From Laspinema sp. D2d (GTDB lineage Bacteria > Cyanobacteriota > Cyanobacteriia > Cyanobacteriales > Laspinemataceae): a DNA stretch of 64,000 nt. Both the position numbers and the translations under genes were made by a program. Shown piece after piece: positions 17,257 through 27,224 of the stretch (position 1 is the first letter of the stretch; each line of letters starts with the position of its first letter). The notes beneath the pieces are model-generated. The model was not told the origin of the DNA and did not search any database. It saw only the letters and a list, made by a program, of their open reading frames with translations. The DNA lies in NCBI RefSeq assembly GCF_025370755.1, contig NZ_JAMXFC010000002.1:1-64000 (forward strand), given 5' to 3'.

Positions 17257-18039
17257 AGTCTCTGACTTTCCTTTTTTAATTAAAAAATAAAGATTTAATT
17301 TTAAGTAATTGGTTAATTTTTATTTACATAAAAATTTTTAAATTTAGTATTTAACGAGAGTTAGTAGGGGGCTGAGTCCAATGAAGTGCCGCTACATCCC
17401 GGGTATCCAGTCCTGAGCGGCTTATAAACTGCTACCTCATAAAGCGTTCATCCTTAAAGCAACCCTCCCGCTCAAGGTTTCATGATTTTACTGCCCCTCC
17501 TGATTTGAGTTCAGGTTCTTCATTTTACAGCAGTAAGTAGACTATAACCCCCCCGCCGAGTAGAGAGGGAAGGTCAACTTAATCCCCCTAAATTTACAGA
17601 TTTAACGGGCATTTTAACTCCCTATTAATATTATTGCCCAAAATGGGGTAAGCGCTCGCCAGCATTCCGGATAGTTTACAATTCGCATTATCTTTTAACA
17701 ATTTTTGAGAGAGGGTTTTGGGTCTGCCGACGCAAACCTTGTTAGAGTCAGTGTTCCCCCTGAAAGACTGGGTTGGATTACCTTAATTGTGGGCCGCCTG
17801 AATCCGGTTGTCCCAAAGCCCCGGTTTTATGCTCTAAACTGAGCCTTACTCTGAAGAATGGGTCAGATTAGGGATCGTGGATTGGGGATAAATTATTGAG
17901 GATTGTAGAGACTCCAGGACTGATTCTGCAACCCTAAGAAATCACCCCTCTGTGAATTTACCCAGAGAATCACCCAGTCCTGTGGTTCGATAGGATATTA
18001 GCTAAAACATTTTGAACTGTCCCTGAAACCTATAGCCCA
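17257..18039. other. Intergenic region between divergent genes, nothing recognised
   Basis: About 780 bp separating the chemoreceptor and hsp70-like genes. Apart from a small hairpin (CCTGA...TCAGG near 17500) no ORF, repeat family, tRNA or terminator was seen. It may hold long leaders or an unrecognised RNA. Confidence 0.4.
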
Positions 18040-19632
18040 ATGGCGATCGCAATTGATTTTGGAACAAGTAACACGGTCATCTCGCGCTGGAATTCTGCAA
18101 CCCAGCAACCGGAAACCCTAAAACTGCCGGGATTATCCTGGCAATTGGGTCAAAATCCACCCTTAATTCCTAGCTTACTGTATGTCGAGAATGCCACAAG
18201 ACAACAAGTGGCGATCGCGCAACAAGTTCGCGACAAGGGACTGGACCTCAAAACGGACCCCCGGTTCTTCCGCAGCTTTAAACGCGGCATCGGGACCGAT
18301 ATCCAGGGGTTCCTCCCCGAATTGGATGGCGAAATCGTCACCTTTGAGAAAGTCGGGGAATGGTTCCTTACGGGACTTGTTAACTCCCTACGACAAATCC
18401 CGCTTCCGGTAGACTCTTTAATCTTAACCGTTCCCGTGGATAGCTTTGAAGCCTATCGCCATTGGTTAGGACAAGTCTGCCAATCCCTGCAAGTTGAACA
18501 AGTCCGAATCATCGATGAACCCACCGCTGCTGCCTTGGGATATGGACTCACCGATGATGAAAATTTGCTGGTTGTAGATTTTGGGGGTGGAACTCTGGAT
18601 TTATCCTTAGTTCAACTCGATAAAACTGCCGGGAAACAACCCCTAGGATTTCTGCTCAAATGGGGGGATAAACTGTTTGCTGAAAGTTCAGGACAAAAAG
18701 TTAAAACTGCTCGGGTTTTAGCCAAAGCGGGGAAGAACTTAGGCGGCACTGATTTGGATAATTGGTTAGTCGATTATTTTGCCGAAACTCAGGGCATGGC
18801 AAAAACACCCCTAACGACGCGCTTGGCGGAACGATTAAAAATTCAACTGTCTTTACAAAAACAAGCCAAAGAGGTCTATTTTAATGATGAAACTTTGGAG
18901 ACTTATTCTTTAGAATTAGACCGCAGTGGTTTTGAGGAAATTCTGGCAAAGCATGAGTTTTTTGAATCTTTAGATGATGCCATGAATCAGGTGATTCAGC
19001 AAGCGCGACGGCAGGGATTGGATTGGGCTGATATTGATGCCGTATTGTTGGTGGGGGGAACGGCACTGATTCCAGCGGTGCAGAACTGGGTCAAGCAATA
19101 TTTTGATGAGAGTAAGATTCGGTGCGATCGCCCCTTTGAAGCGGTTGCTCAAGGTGCTTTGCAACTGAGTCAAGGGATAGAAATCAAAGATTTCCTCTAT
19201 CACAGTTATGGTATTCGCTATTGGGACCGGCGCAATCAATGCCATAATTGGCATCCCTTAGTTCGCGAAGGACAACCCTATCCCATGAGTGAACCCGTGG
19301 AATTAATGCTTGGGGCATCTTTGGAGAATCAGCCGAGTATTGAGTTAATTATTGGAGAATTAGGGGCAGATACGGGAGGAACTGAGGTCTATTTTGATGG
19401 CGATCGCCTCGTAACCAAGCGCTTGGAAACTGGCAAAATCGCCGTACAACCTCTGAATGATAAAGAGGGGGCCAGAAGTATTGCCAAACTCAATCCTCCA
19501 GGACATCCGGGGAGCGATCGGGTCAAGGTGTTATTTCAAGTCGATGAACAGCGTTTTTTGAGAATTACCGTGGAAGATTTATTTACAAATCAACTCCTAT
19601 TGGAGGATGAAGCGGTGGTTCAATTGAGTTAA
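18040..19632 (+). CDS. Hsp70-family protein with short C-terminus
   Basis: 530 residues against about 610-640 for DnaK. The actin-like ATPase is intact: phosphate-1 loop AIDFGTSNT (4-12), connect-1 IIDEPTAAALGYG (157-169), phosphate-2 VVDFGGGTLDL (178-188), and the adenosine motif VLLVGGTALIPAV (about 336-348). The substrate-binding part is reduced to about 150 residues and has no obvious helical lid, and no EEVD-like tail. It is thus an atypical Hsp70 rather than the main DnaK. Cyanobacteria have several such paralogs with unknown clients. It stands alone, without dnaJ or grpE nearby. Confidence 0.88.
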   Translation: MAIAIDFGTSNTVISRWNSATQQPETLKLPGLSWQLGQNPPLIPSLLYVENATRQQVAIAQQVRDKGLDLKTDPRFFRSFKRGIGTDIQGFLPELDGEIVTFEKVGEWFLTGLVNSLRQIPLPVDSLILTVPVDSFEAYRHWLGQVCQSLQVEQVRIIDEPTAAALGYGLTDDENLLVVDFGGGTLDLSLVQLDKTAGKQPLGFLLKWGDKLFAESSGQKVKTARVLAKAGKNLGGTDLDNWLVDYFAETQGMAKTPLTTRLAERLKIQLSLQKQAKEVYFNDETLETYSLELDRSGFEEILAKHEFFESLDDAMNQVIQQARRQGLDWADIDAVLLVGGTALIPAVQNWVKQYFDESKIRCDRPFEAVAQGALQLSQGIEIKDFLYHSYGIRYWDRRNQCHNWHPLVREGQPYPMSEPVELMLGASLENQPSIELIIGELGADTGGTEVYFDGDRLVTKRLETGKIAVQPLNDKEGARSIAKLNPPGHPGSDRVKVLFQVDEQRFLRITVEDLFTNQLLLEDEAVVQLS

Positions 19633-19653
19633 AATATTAAGTCATCCCTCAAT

Positions 19654-19678
19654 TGGGTTTTGTTTTGTACAAAACCCA
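19654..19678. repeat. Hairpin after the hsp70-like gene
   Basis: TGGGTTTTG (19654-19662) pairs with CAAAACCCA (19670-19678) over a 7-nt loop, 20 bp after the stop codon. It has no trailing T-run but may end or protect the transcript. Confidence 0.45.
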
Positions 19679-19877
19679 TAAAATCCCCAAAAAATCTCCG
19701 CCAGCCTTTTCCAATACAGGATAGAGTCTTGCAGAAAAAAGACAATTCGTGCGGCATGAGTGGGAGCTTTTTGCTCCCCAGTGCGCATTACCAGAGCCTA
19801 AAACGTGGAGGAATTGTTCAAATAATTTAGGGTCGCGATCGGTCAGATTTCGCTTAACCCCGCTCTATCAATTGCAC

Positions 19878-19906
19878 TTGACACCGAAGTATCCATAGGC
19901 TAAAGT
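19878..19906 (+). promoter_or_regulatory. Sigma-70 type promoter for the large kinase gene
   Basis: A consensus -35 TTGACA (19878-19883) and a -10 TAAAGT (19901-19906) are 17 bp apart, about 125 bp before the start codon of the 1772-residue kinase. The rest of the 400-bp gap (19633-20032) holds only the hairpin at 19654-19678 and AT-rich leader sequence. Confidence 0.6.
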
Positions 19907-20032
19907 ATAGAAAAATTTTTGTAAATTTTCATCTACTAAATCTGAGATTTCCCGTTTTATTTAAGCCTAGATTTTTGTTTGAGATTTCGCTAAAAACCAA
20001 CTTCTAAATCCTTTATTTATCCAAAAAATCTA

Positions 20033-23000
20033 ATGATTTCTATTCCAGGATACCAGATTGTAGAGCAACTGTATCAAACTATTGAAACCTGGGTTTATCG
20101 TGCCGATTCAGAGGTCGATCAAGAGCGAGTGATTTTGAAGGTACTAGGGCCAGAATATCCGTCCCCCCGGGAACTGGCTCAATTTAACCATGAATATCAT
20201 CTGGCTCACGGTCTGAATTGTCCTCATCTGGTAGAATACCGGCGTTTAGAGAAACATCAAAATCGCTTAATCATTGTTCAACAAGATTTTGGGGGTAACA
20301 ATGCCCTGGAAGTGATTATGCAGCGAGGGTTATCTTTAATTGATCGCCTAAAAGTAGCGATTCAAATTGCTCAAGGTATTGAAGAATTACATGAATTGTC
20401 AATTATTCATAAAGATATTAAGCCTCAAAATATTATTGTTAATTTAGAAACGGGGCAGGTTAAAATCACCGATTTTTCAATTGCCTCCCGGCTGTCCAAA
20501 GAAACGCAGGGGATTGCCAATTTAGGGCAATTAGAAGGTACTCTGGCTTATATGTCCCCAGAACAGACTGGGCGGATGAATCGAAGGCTGGATTATCGCA
20601 CGGACTTTTATTCCTTGGGGGTGACTTTATATCAACTTTTGACCGATTGCCTACCTTTTGAATGTACCGATCCAATGGAATGGGTTCATGCTCATCTAGC
20701 TAAATTGCCGTTACCCCCTCGGGAAGTGAATCCGGAGATTCCCTTAGTTCTTTCTGATCTAATTTTTAAATTATTAGAGAAGATGGCAGAACGACGCTAT
20801 CAAAGTGCATCGGGGATCAAAGCGGACTTAGAAAGTTGCTTGAGTCAGCTAGAACAGAGGGGAACAATCACACCCTTTGTTCTGGGGAGTCAAGATGTGG
20901 TGAATCGGTTTCAAATCCCTCAACACTTGTACGGAAGGGACCGAGAAATTGATGCCTTGCTGAATGCCTTTGAACGAGTCAGTCAAGGGGGTAAGGAACT
21001 GGTGATGGTGTCGGGATATTCCGGACTGGGGAAGTCAGCTTTAGTGGCAGAAGTGCATAAACCGATTGTGCGATCGCAGGGGTATTTTATTGCCGGAAAA
21101 TTCGACCTCTTCCAGCGCAATATTCCTTATGCTGCCTTTCTCCAAGGGTTTTCTGATTTGATGCGACAATTGTTAACGGAAAGTGAAGAAATCCTCCGCC
21201 AGTGGCAGGAAAAACTACAAACTATCATCGGTTCTAACTTACGGGTAATCATTGATGTAATTCCAGAACTAGAAGCGATCGTTGGCCCTCAAACGCTAGT
21301 TGTTTCCTTACCCCCTACAGAAGCGCAAAATCGATTTAACTTAGTCTTTAAACAATTAATCGAAGTTTTTTGTCATGAAGAACATCCCCTGGTCTTGTTT
21401 ATTGATGATTGGCAATGGGCTGATACGGCTTCTTTGAATTTGCTGAAAGAACTGATGAGTCATTCCGATCAGGAATATTTTTTAGTGATTGGGGCTTATC
21501 GGGATAATGAGGTGAACTTAGGGCATCCGTTGAGGCTGACCCTAGATGATATTGAATCCACTGGAACCCGGATTAATTCAATCGTTTTGGAACCCTTGAC
21601 TGGAGAGGCGATCGCTCAGTTAATTGGTGACACCCTCCAAAGTGACCCGGATCCTGTTCAGCCCTTGGCTGAGTTAGTGCTAGAAAAAACCAACGGGAAT
21701 CCTTTTTTTGTCAACCAACTCTTGCAATCCCTGTACGATGAAGGAAAATTAGAATTCAATAAGCAGATTAGAGCATGGCAGTGGCAGATAGAAGATATTA
21801 AATCAGCCCAAATTTCTGCTAACGTTGTCGATTTAATGGTCAAGAAAATTTATAATTTAGACCCAACCGGGCAGGAATTAATTCAGTTAGCCGCTTGTAT
21901 CGGCAGCCGATTTAATCTCACCCTATTGTCTTGGGTTTATGAAAAGTCCCTAGCCGAAACTGCCGCAGATTTGTTCGGAGTGATTCAAGAGGGATTAATC
22001 GTTCCCCAGAGTGAGATTTATCAATGGTTAGTCAGCGATCGCAACTTCGACCCCTCTACCTCGTTAAATATTGAGTGCAAATTCTTACACGATCGCGTCC
22101 TAGAAGCCGCCCATACCCTAATTTCTGAAGAACGCCAACAAGAAATTCACTTGAAAATTGGGCAACTTCTCTTAGAGCATATCCCTTCCAGGGAACGAGA
22201 CGAACATCTTTTTGAGATAGTCAACCATTTGAATATTAGCCAACCCTTGATCAGGGGAAGGCAAGAGGGCTTACAACTAATCGAGTTGAACCTTCAGGCG
22301 GGTCAAAAAGCCAAAGGAGCCGCCGCTTACGAAACAGCTTTAAAATATTTTACAACCGCCAAAAGGCTGCTACCCGAACCCTGTTGGGACTCTCATTATC
22401 ACTTAACCCTAGAAATTTACAAAAATCAAGCTGAATGTCAGTATTTCTTGACCCAGTTTGAACAAGCAGAAGTCAATTTTCAAGAAATATTAAATAATGC
22501 CAATAACGTTTTAGATCGGGCAGCAATTTACAACATTCAAGTTATTATTTATACCAATTTAGGACAAAATTTTAACGCAATTAAAGTTGGAATGCATGGA
22601 TTAAGTATGTTGGGAATTTCCCTGCCTGATTCAGATTTAGAAATTAAAAAAATGTTGAATCGAGAACAAGAGAAAATCAAAAACTATTGTCAGAAAAATT
22701 TAATTAAAAATTTAATACATCAGCCGGAGCTTAACAGTGAAAAATCAAAAGCTATTTTAACTTTAATGAGTAATTTATGTTCTCCGATTATCCAAAGCTC
22801 ACCCAACCCAAACTTATTTCCTTTAATAGTTTTAACATCAACCAACTTAGCGATTGAGTTTGGTAAATCTGATATATCGGCATTTGTCTATAGTGCCTAT
22901 GGCGTGGTTTTAATTGCAGCTTTTAATGAAATTCAAACGGGTTACGAGTTTGGGCAATTGGCCCTTGAAATGATTGAAGGTTATAATTCTCCCTACAAAC

Positions 23001-25351
23001 ATAAAATATATAATAACGTGGGAGCTTATATTAATAATTGGAGCAAACCTTTGAATACCAGTTTGACCCTTTTAGAAAAAGCTTATTTTTTAGGAATTCA
23101 ATTTGGAGAGATAGTATTTACAACTTTTACTGCTCTCCATCTTGCGGTTATTTATTTTATTCAAGGAATCAGTTTAACCGAATATGAAAGTAAAATAATC
23201 AACTATATTAGCTTTGTAGGAAAAAATAATTATAGAATTTTTGAAGACTTATTAGTTTTTTATCAACAAATGGCTCGGGCTTTGCAGGGGTTGACCCAAG
23301 ATTTGACAAGCCTTAGCGACTCTCAATTTAACGAACAAACATTTCAACAAAATTCCTCGAAAAGCGTTACCCGATCGGGTAGACATATTTGGGGAGTAAA
23401 TCTAAGTCAAATCTTCTACCTAGATGGACAATATCTTGAAGCTAAAGAACATTTAACTGAAGCCTCAAAATATATTGATTCTCATGCAGGGTTACTCTTG
23501 ATTTTTGAACATAAATTTTGGGAATGCTTAACCTTATTAAAGCTTCACACTACTCTAAACTTAAGCGAAAGAGAAAGCAATTGGTCCAGCATTAATCAGA
23601 ACCATCAAGAACTCAAGCACTGGGCAGAAAACTGTCCAGAAAACTTTTTACATAAATTTTTACTGGTTTCGGCAGAAATGGCTCGAATTTCTGGAAACGA
23701 CTGGGAGGCAGTGGAACTTTATGATCGCGCTATTGAATCAGCCCATGAACAGGAATTACTCCCAATTGAAGCCCTAGCCAACGAACTGGCAGCCCAATTT
23801 TATCTAGGGAAAGGTAAAGCCAAATTAGCAAAGCCTTACTTAATAGATGCTCGATATGCTTATCAAAAATGGGGGGCGATCGCTAAAGTCAATCAGCTTG
23901 AAAAAGCGTATCCCGATTTGCTCTCTAACTTGGTAAAACCCCCCACAGATGGGATAACAACCATAGGAAGCATCGATAAAATTTCAACCTCAAATACGAC
24001 CACTCAAGTCTTAGATGTTTCTACAGTCATCAAATCCTATCAAGCCATTTCCAGTGAAATTAACCTAGATAGGCTCCTGGCTCAATTACTTTATTTAGCG
24101 ATTGAAAATGCGGGTGCTCAAAAAGGAGTTTTAGTTTTATCTAGCAATAATCAACTCAAGATAGAAGCCGCTAAATTATCCGATGGCGAGGTTCAAATTC
24201 TCGAATCTCTCGCCTTGGAAAATAATCCTCTCATCCCTGCTTCTATCATTCAATATGTCTCTCGTACTCAAGAAACTGTTATCCTGGCTGATGCTTGCCA
24301 TCAGGGAATTTTCATTCATGAACCCTACATTGAAGAACAGCAAACCCAATCTATTCTCTGCACACCTATTATCAATCAGGGAAAACTAAGCGGAGTGATT
24401 TACCTGGAAAATAATTTAGCCACAGGTGCTTTTACCCCAGAACGAATTGAACTTTTGCAGGTGATTTCCTCCCAAGCTGCTATTTCACTTGAAAATGCTC
24501 AACTGTACCGCAATCTCGAAGATAAAGTCATCGAACGCACCGCCCAACTCGCTTCTGCAAATGAGGAAATCAGCGCCCTGAACGAGAGGCTGGAATCAGA
24601 CAATCTCCGCATGAGTGCCGAACTCGACATCACTCGGCAACTCCAACAGAAAATGCTTCCTCGCCCGGAAGAATTGCAGCAAATTTCTAATTTAGAAATT
24701 GCGGGGTTTATGGAACCGGCTGATGAAGTTGGGGGAGATTATTATGATGTTCTTAATTATGACGGACGCATCAAAATTGGTATTGGTGATGTCACCGGAC
24801 ATGGATTAGAATCCGGGATGGTGATGGTGATGGTGCAAACCGCTGTGCGAACCCTTCTCGCCAATAATGAAACGGATTATATTAAATTTCTCAGTACCAT
24901 TAATCGCACTATTTATGATAATGTGGAGCGGATGAATTCTGATAAAAATCTAACGTTAGTGTTATTAGATTATGCGGATGGGGTGTTGCAGATTAGCGGA
25001 CAACATGAAGAGATTATCATCGTTCGCGCTCATGGAGAGATTGAGCGAATTGATACGCTTGATTTAGGATTTCCAATTGGTTTAGTGACAGAAATCGCTG
25101 ATTTTATTACTCAAGCTGAAGTTAAATTAAATCCGGGAGATGGAGTGGTTCTCTATACCGATGGAATTACCGAAGCCTCTAATATGGCTCGGGAACAGTA
25201 TGGGTTAGAGCGACTCTGCGACGTGGTTTCTCAAAATTGGCAGTATTCTGCGGAAGAGGTTCGCAAAATTGTGATTGAAAACTTACGTGAATTTATTGAA
25301 GATCAAAAAATATTTGATGATATTACCCTTGTGGTGTTGAAGCAGAAATAA
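20033..25351 (+). CDS. Giant sensor: Ser/Thr kinase - AAA ATPase - GAF - SpoIIE phosphatase
   Basis: 1772 residues. Domains in order: a Ser/Thr kinase (7-270) with Lys36, catalytic loop HKDIKPQN at 126-133 and DFS in place of DFG at 147-149; an AAA/NACHT-like ATPase (295-600) with Walker A GYSGLGKSA near 330 and Walker B LVLFIDDWQWAD near 460; a long TPR-like helical region (700-1300); a GAF domain (about 1335-1500); a coiled coil (1505-1550); and a PP2C phosphatase of SpoIIE/RsbU type (1555-1772) with the metal motifs DEVGGDYYDV, GIGDVTGHG and LYTDGITEA. Most relatives of this architecture end in a histidine kinase; here the end is a phosphatase. It may set the phosphorylation of an anti-sigma-factor antagonist (inference). 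No partner is adjacent. Confidence 0.9.
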   Translation: MISIPGYQIVEQLYQTIETWVYRADSEVDQERVILKVLGPEYPSPRELAQFNHEYHLAHGLNCPHLVEYRRLEKHQNRLIIVQQDFGGNNALEVIMQRGLSLIDRLKVAIQIAQGIEELHELSIIHKDIKPQNIIVNLETGQVKITDFSIASRLSKETQGIANLGQLEGTLAYMSPEQTGRMNRRLDYRTDFYSLGVTLYQLLTDCLPFECTDPMEWVHAHLAKLPLPPREVNPEIPLVLSDLIFKLLEKMAERRYQSASGIKADLESCLSQLEQRGTITPFVLGSQDVVNRFQIPQHLYGRDREIDALLNAFERVSQGGKELVMVSGYSGLGKSALVAEVHKPIVRSQGYFIAGKFDLFQRNIPYAAFLQGFSDLMRQLLTESEEILRQWQEKLQTIIGSNLRVIIDVIPELEAIVGPQTLVVSLPPTEAQNRFNLVFKQLIEVFCHEEHPLVLFIDDWQWADTASLNLLKELMSHSDQEYFLVIGAYRDNEVNLGHPLRLTLDDIESTGTRINSIVLEPLTGEAIAQLIGDTLQSDPDPVQPLAELVLEKTNGNPFFVNQLLQSLYDEGKLEFNKQIRAWQWQIEDIKSAQISANVVDLMVKKIYNLDPTGQELIQLAACIGSRFNLTLLSWVYEKSLAETAADLFGVIQEGLIVPQSEIYQWLVSDRNFDPSTSLNIECKFLHDRVLEAAHTLISEERQQEIHLKIGQLLLEHIPSRERDEHLFEIVNHLNISQPLIRGRQEGLQLIELNLQAGQKAKGAAAYETALKYFTTAKRLLPEPCWDSHYHLTLEIYKNQAECQYFLTQFEQAEVNFQEILNNANNVLDRAAIYNIQVIIYTNLGQNFNAIKVGMHGLSMLGISLPDSDLEIKKMLNREQEKIKNYCQKNLIKNLIHQPELNSEKSKAILTLMSNLCSPIIQSSPNPNLFPLIVLTSTNLAIEFGKSDISAFVYSAYGVVLIAAFNEIQTGYEFGQLALEMIEGYNSPYKHKIYNNVGAYINNWSKPLNTSLTLLEKAYFLGIQFGEIVFTTFTALHLAVIYFIQGISLTEYESKIINYISFVGKNNYRIFEDLLVFYQQMARALQGLTQDLTSLSDSQFNEQTFQQNSSKSVTRSGRHIWGVNLSQIFYLDGQYLEAKEHLTEASKYIDSHAGLLLIFEHKFWECLTLLKLHTTLNLSERESNWSSINQNHQELKHWAENCPENFLHKFLLVSAEMARISGNDWEAVELYDRAIESAHEQELLPIEALANELAAQFYLGKGKAKLAKPYLIDARYAYQKWGAIAKVNQLEKAYPDLLSNLVKPPTDGITTIGSIDKISTSNTTTQVLDVSTVIKSYQAISSEINLDRLLAQLLYLAIENAGAQKGVLVLSSNNQLKIEAAKLSDGEVQILESLALENNPLIPASIIQYVSRTQETVILADACHQGIFIHEPYIEEQQTQSILCTPIINQGKLSGVIYLENNLATGAFTPERIELLQVISSQAAISLENAQLYRNLEDKVIERTAQLASANEEISALNERLESDNLRMSAELDITRQLQQKMLPRPEELQQISNLEIAGFMEPADEVGGDYYDVLNYDGRIKIGIGDVTGHGLESGMVMVMVQTAVRTLLANNETDYIKFLSTINRTIYDNVERMNSDKNLTLVLLDYADGVLQISGQHEEIIIVRAHGEIERIDTLDLGFPIGLVTEIADFITQAEVKLNPGDGVVLYTDGITEASNMAREQYGLERLCDVVSQNWQYSAEEVRKIVIENLREFIEDQKIFDDITLVVLKQK

Positions 25352-25418
25352 ACTAAGTGGAGAAATTTTCTGTGGTTACAGAAGAACCCTTAAAAACAAG
25401 GTTTAGGGAGAACGACTG

Positions 25419-25470
25419 AAGTCGTTACTACGAACTGAAGAAGGATTTTCTGAGTTTGTAGTAACGACTT
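25419..25470. repeat. Inverted repeat AAGTCGTTACTACGAACT
   Basis: AAGTCGTTACTACGAACT (25419-25436) and its inverse AGTTTGTAGTAACGACTT (25453-25470) match at 17 of 18 positions with a 16-nt loop. A short direct copy (AACGACTGAAGTCGTT) overlaps the left arm. It lies between two convergent genes. Similar GTAGTAACGACTT palindromes are common dispersed repeats in cyanobacteria. Confidence 0.65.
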
Positions 25471-25508
25471 GCTGTGGTTTCCGGATTAATGAGAAATAAA
25501 TCTTCCCT

Positions 25509-26024
25509 TTAATGATGAACTACAATCGGGGTTCCCACCTCGGCCCAATTAAATAACCATTCCGCGTGATTGACGGCGACATTGGTACAACCGTGACTCA
25601 TGGGTGTGCCAAAATTGTTATGCCAATAGGCACCATGAATGGCATACCCGCCATAGTAGTACATGGTAAATGGAACGTCAGGAACATCGTAGTCCTCCCC
25701 TTGCATCCGAGTGACTTCATACTTGGTTTGAACGGCAAAGGTTCCCGGAGGGGTGGCATGGTTTTCGGTTCCTGTGGAAACACTGACGGCATAGACGACT
25801 TTATTGCCTTCCCATGCCATTAATTTTTGTTCCGTGAGGTCGATTTGAATCCAGCGGTCCGGGGAGGATTGCAAATCGAGCATCATTCTAGCAATCCGGT
25901 CATGCTCTACGGCTTGAGCGACTTGGGGTTGAGAAAAGCCACAGAACGCAGAGAGGGTCAAGGCACTGATTGCGCCCAACAAACGAACGGGACTCAGGCG
26001 GATGCATCTGATGTTTTTTTTCAT
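25509..26024 (-). CDS. Secreted L,D-transpeptidase (YkuD domain)
   Basis: 171 residues with a signal peptide (1-38, cut near AQA/VEH). The YkuD catalytic motif is complete: His130 in YAIHGAYW, then MSHGCTN with His144 and the nucleophile Cys146. These enzymes make 3-3 cross-links in peptidoglycan or attach proteins to it. No separate LysM or other wall-binding domain is present, so this is a minimal form. GAGGAAC precedes the ATG. It is convergent with the giant sensor gene. Confidence 0.92.
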   Translation of the reverse strand: MKKNIRCIRLSPVRLLGAISALTLSAFCGFSQPQVAQAVEHDRIARMMLDLQSSPDRWIQIDLTEQKLMAWEGNKVVYAVSVSTGTENHATPPGTFAVQTKYEVTRMQGEDYDVPDVPFTMYYYGGYAIHGAYWHNNFGTPMSHGCTNVAVNHAEWLFNWAEVGTPIVVHH

Positions 26025-26151
26025 AGTTCCTCACTGTGGAAGTCAATTTATATCAACAACGGAGTTGTTGAAAATGGCGTATTGTGTTAATGAGTACGTC
26101 AGTTGTAGGATGGGTACTTTTATTTAGGAGTTAGCTACAATCCCGAACGGG

Positions 26152-26823
26152 TTAATTTCCGGAGGGGCTGATCTCATTATTATTAAAGTTTTGGATAGAA
26201 AAGGTCAAGATTCGGGCTTGGTCCGAGATGGCATCCCAATCTTGTTCAGCGAGTAGCTGTTTGGGAAATAAATCCCCGGAGAGTCCGACGGCGATCGCCC
26301 CGGCTTTGAGAAAATGGAGGGCATTCTGGAGATTGACTCCGCCGGTGGGAATTAAGGGAATATGACCGAGGGGACCGTGGAGACTTTGGATATAGTGGGG
26401 TCCACCTACTGCGGAAATGGGAAACACTTTCACGCAATTGGCCCCAGCGTGCCAAGCGGTGACGATTTCGGTAGGAGAAAGGGCCCCGGGGATAATGGGA
26501 ATTCCAGAAGCCGCAGCGACTTGAATTAGGGTGGGTTCAGTATGGGGGGTAAACAGGAATTGAGCACCGGCAGCGATCGCCCGATTGAGATCCCCCTGAT
26601 TTAACAGAGTACCCGTGCCAATCGTACATTCGGGTAAATCCGATCGCAGGATATCGATCAGGTCCTCAGGGCGATCGCTATTCCAGGTAATTTCAATCAG
26701 GTGAATCCCGCCTCTGGCAACCGCCCGGGCCATTTCATACCCCAATTCAAAGGTGGTCGCACGAATCACGGCGATCGCACGATAGTGTTGTAATAATTTT
26801 AACCAGGACTTTTCAGACATCAT
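26152..26823 (-). CDS. eda: KDPG/KHG aldolase
   Basis: 223 residues, the usual length. The Schiff-base lysine is Lys132 in NCVKVFPIS, the general-base glutamate Glu44 in LIEITWNS, and a conserved arginine Arg21 in AVIRAT. Phosphate-binding GG motifs (IGTGTLLN, IPTGGVN) are present. It cleaves 2-keto-3-deoxy-6-phosphogluconate to pyruvate and glyceraldehyde 3-phosphate in the Entner-Doudoroff pathway, which is used in cyanobacteria, or acts on related keto acids. The start could be either of two adjacent ATGs. No edd gene is nearby. Confidence 0.92.
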   Translation of the reverse strand: MMSEKSWLKLLQHYRAIAVIRATTFELGYEMARAVARGGIHLIEITWNSDRPEDLIDILRSDLPECTIGTGTLLNQGDLNRAIAAGAQFLFTPHTEPTLIQVAAASGIPIIPGALSPTEIVTAWHAGANCVKVFPISAVGGPHYIQSLHGPLGHIPLIPTGGVNLQNALHFLKAGAIAVGLSGDLFPKQLLAEQDWDAISDQARILTFSIQNFNNNEISPSGN

Positions 26824-27224
26824 CCTTTGACGTTTCTACAATCTGGCCTCTTAGGAGAATTCAAAACCCTTACTCTCAAAATCCTTGCGGTCCTCTACCT
26901 GTGATTCTTGCTTTATCAAACGCGTTTCCCTTTCCTCAGCGCTCCTTGTTATCCTAATGGAAGGAGCGTACCGCACAGAGCATTCCCTCGCGATCGGGTA
27001 AATTTTCTGGCAATCTGCCCGTTCAACCCCCTTCTTCCACTCTACCCAGTTCCCCTAGGGCAAATAACACCATTTACCAACCTGGGACCGCCGTTTGTTG
27101 TCAAGATTCCCGCTCAATTAATTCATCGGGATGATATGAACGCCCTAAAATTAAGTCTAATATTAAAAAGCCCAGGCATCCCTAATCAGCCTATAGCCGG
27201 GATATTGCAAGCCCGTAGCCATCC
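26824..27224. other. Intergenic region between divergent genes
   Basis: About 400 bp between eda and the zinc-ribbon kinase. A 106-codon frame on the plus strand overlaps it but has a poor protein-like composition (proline-rich, no motif) and is judged spurious. No hairpin or RNA was recognised. Confidence 0.45.
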
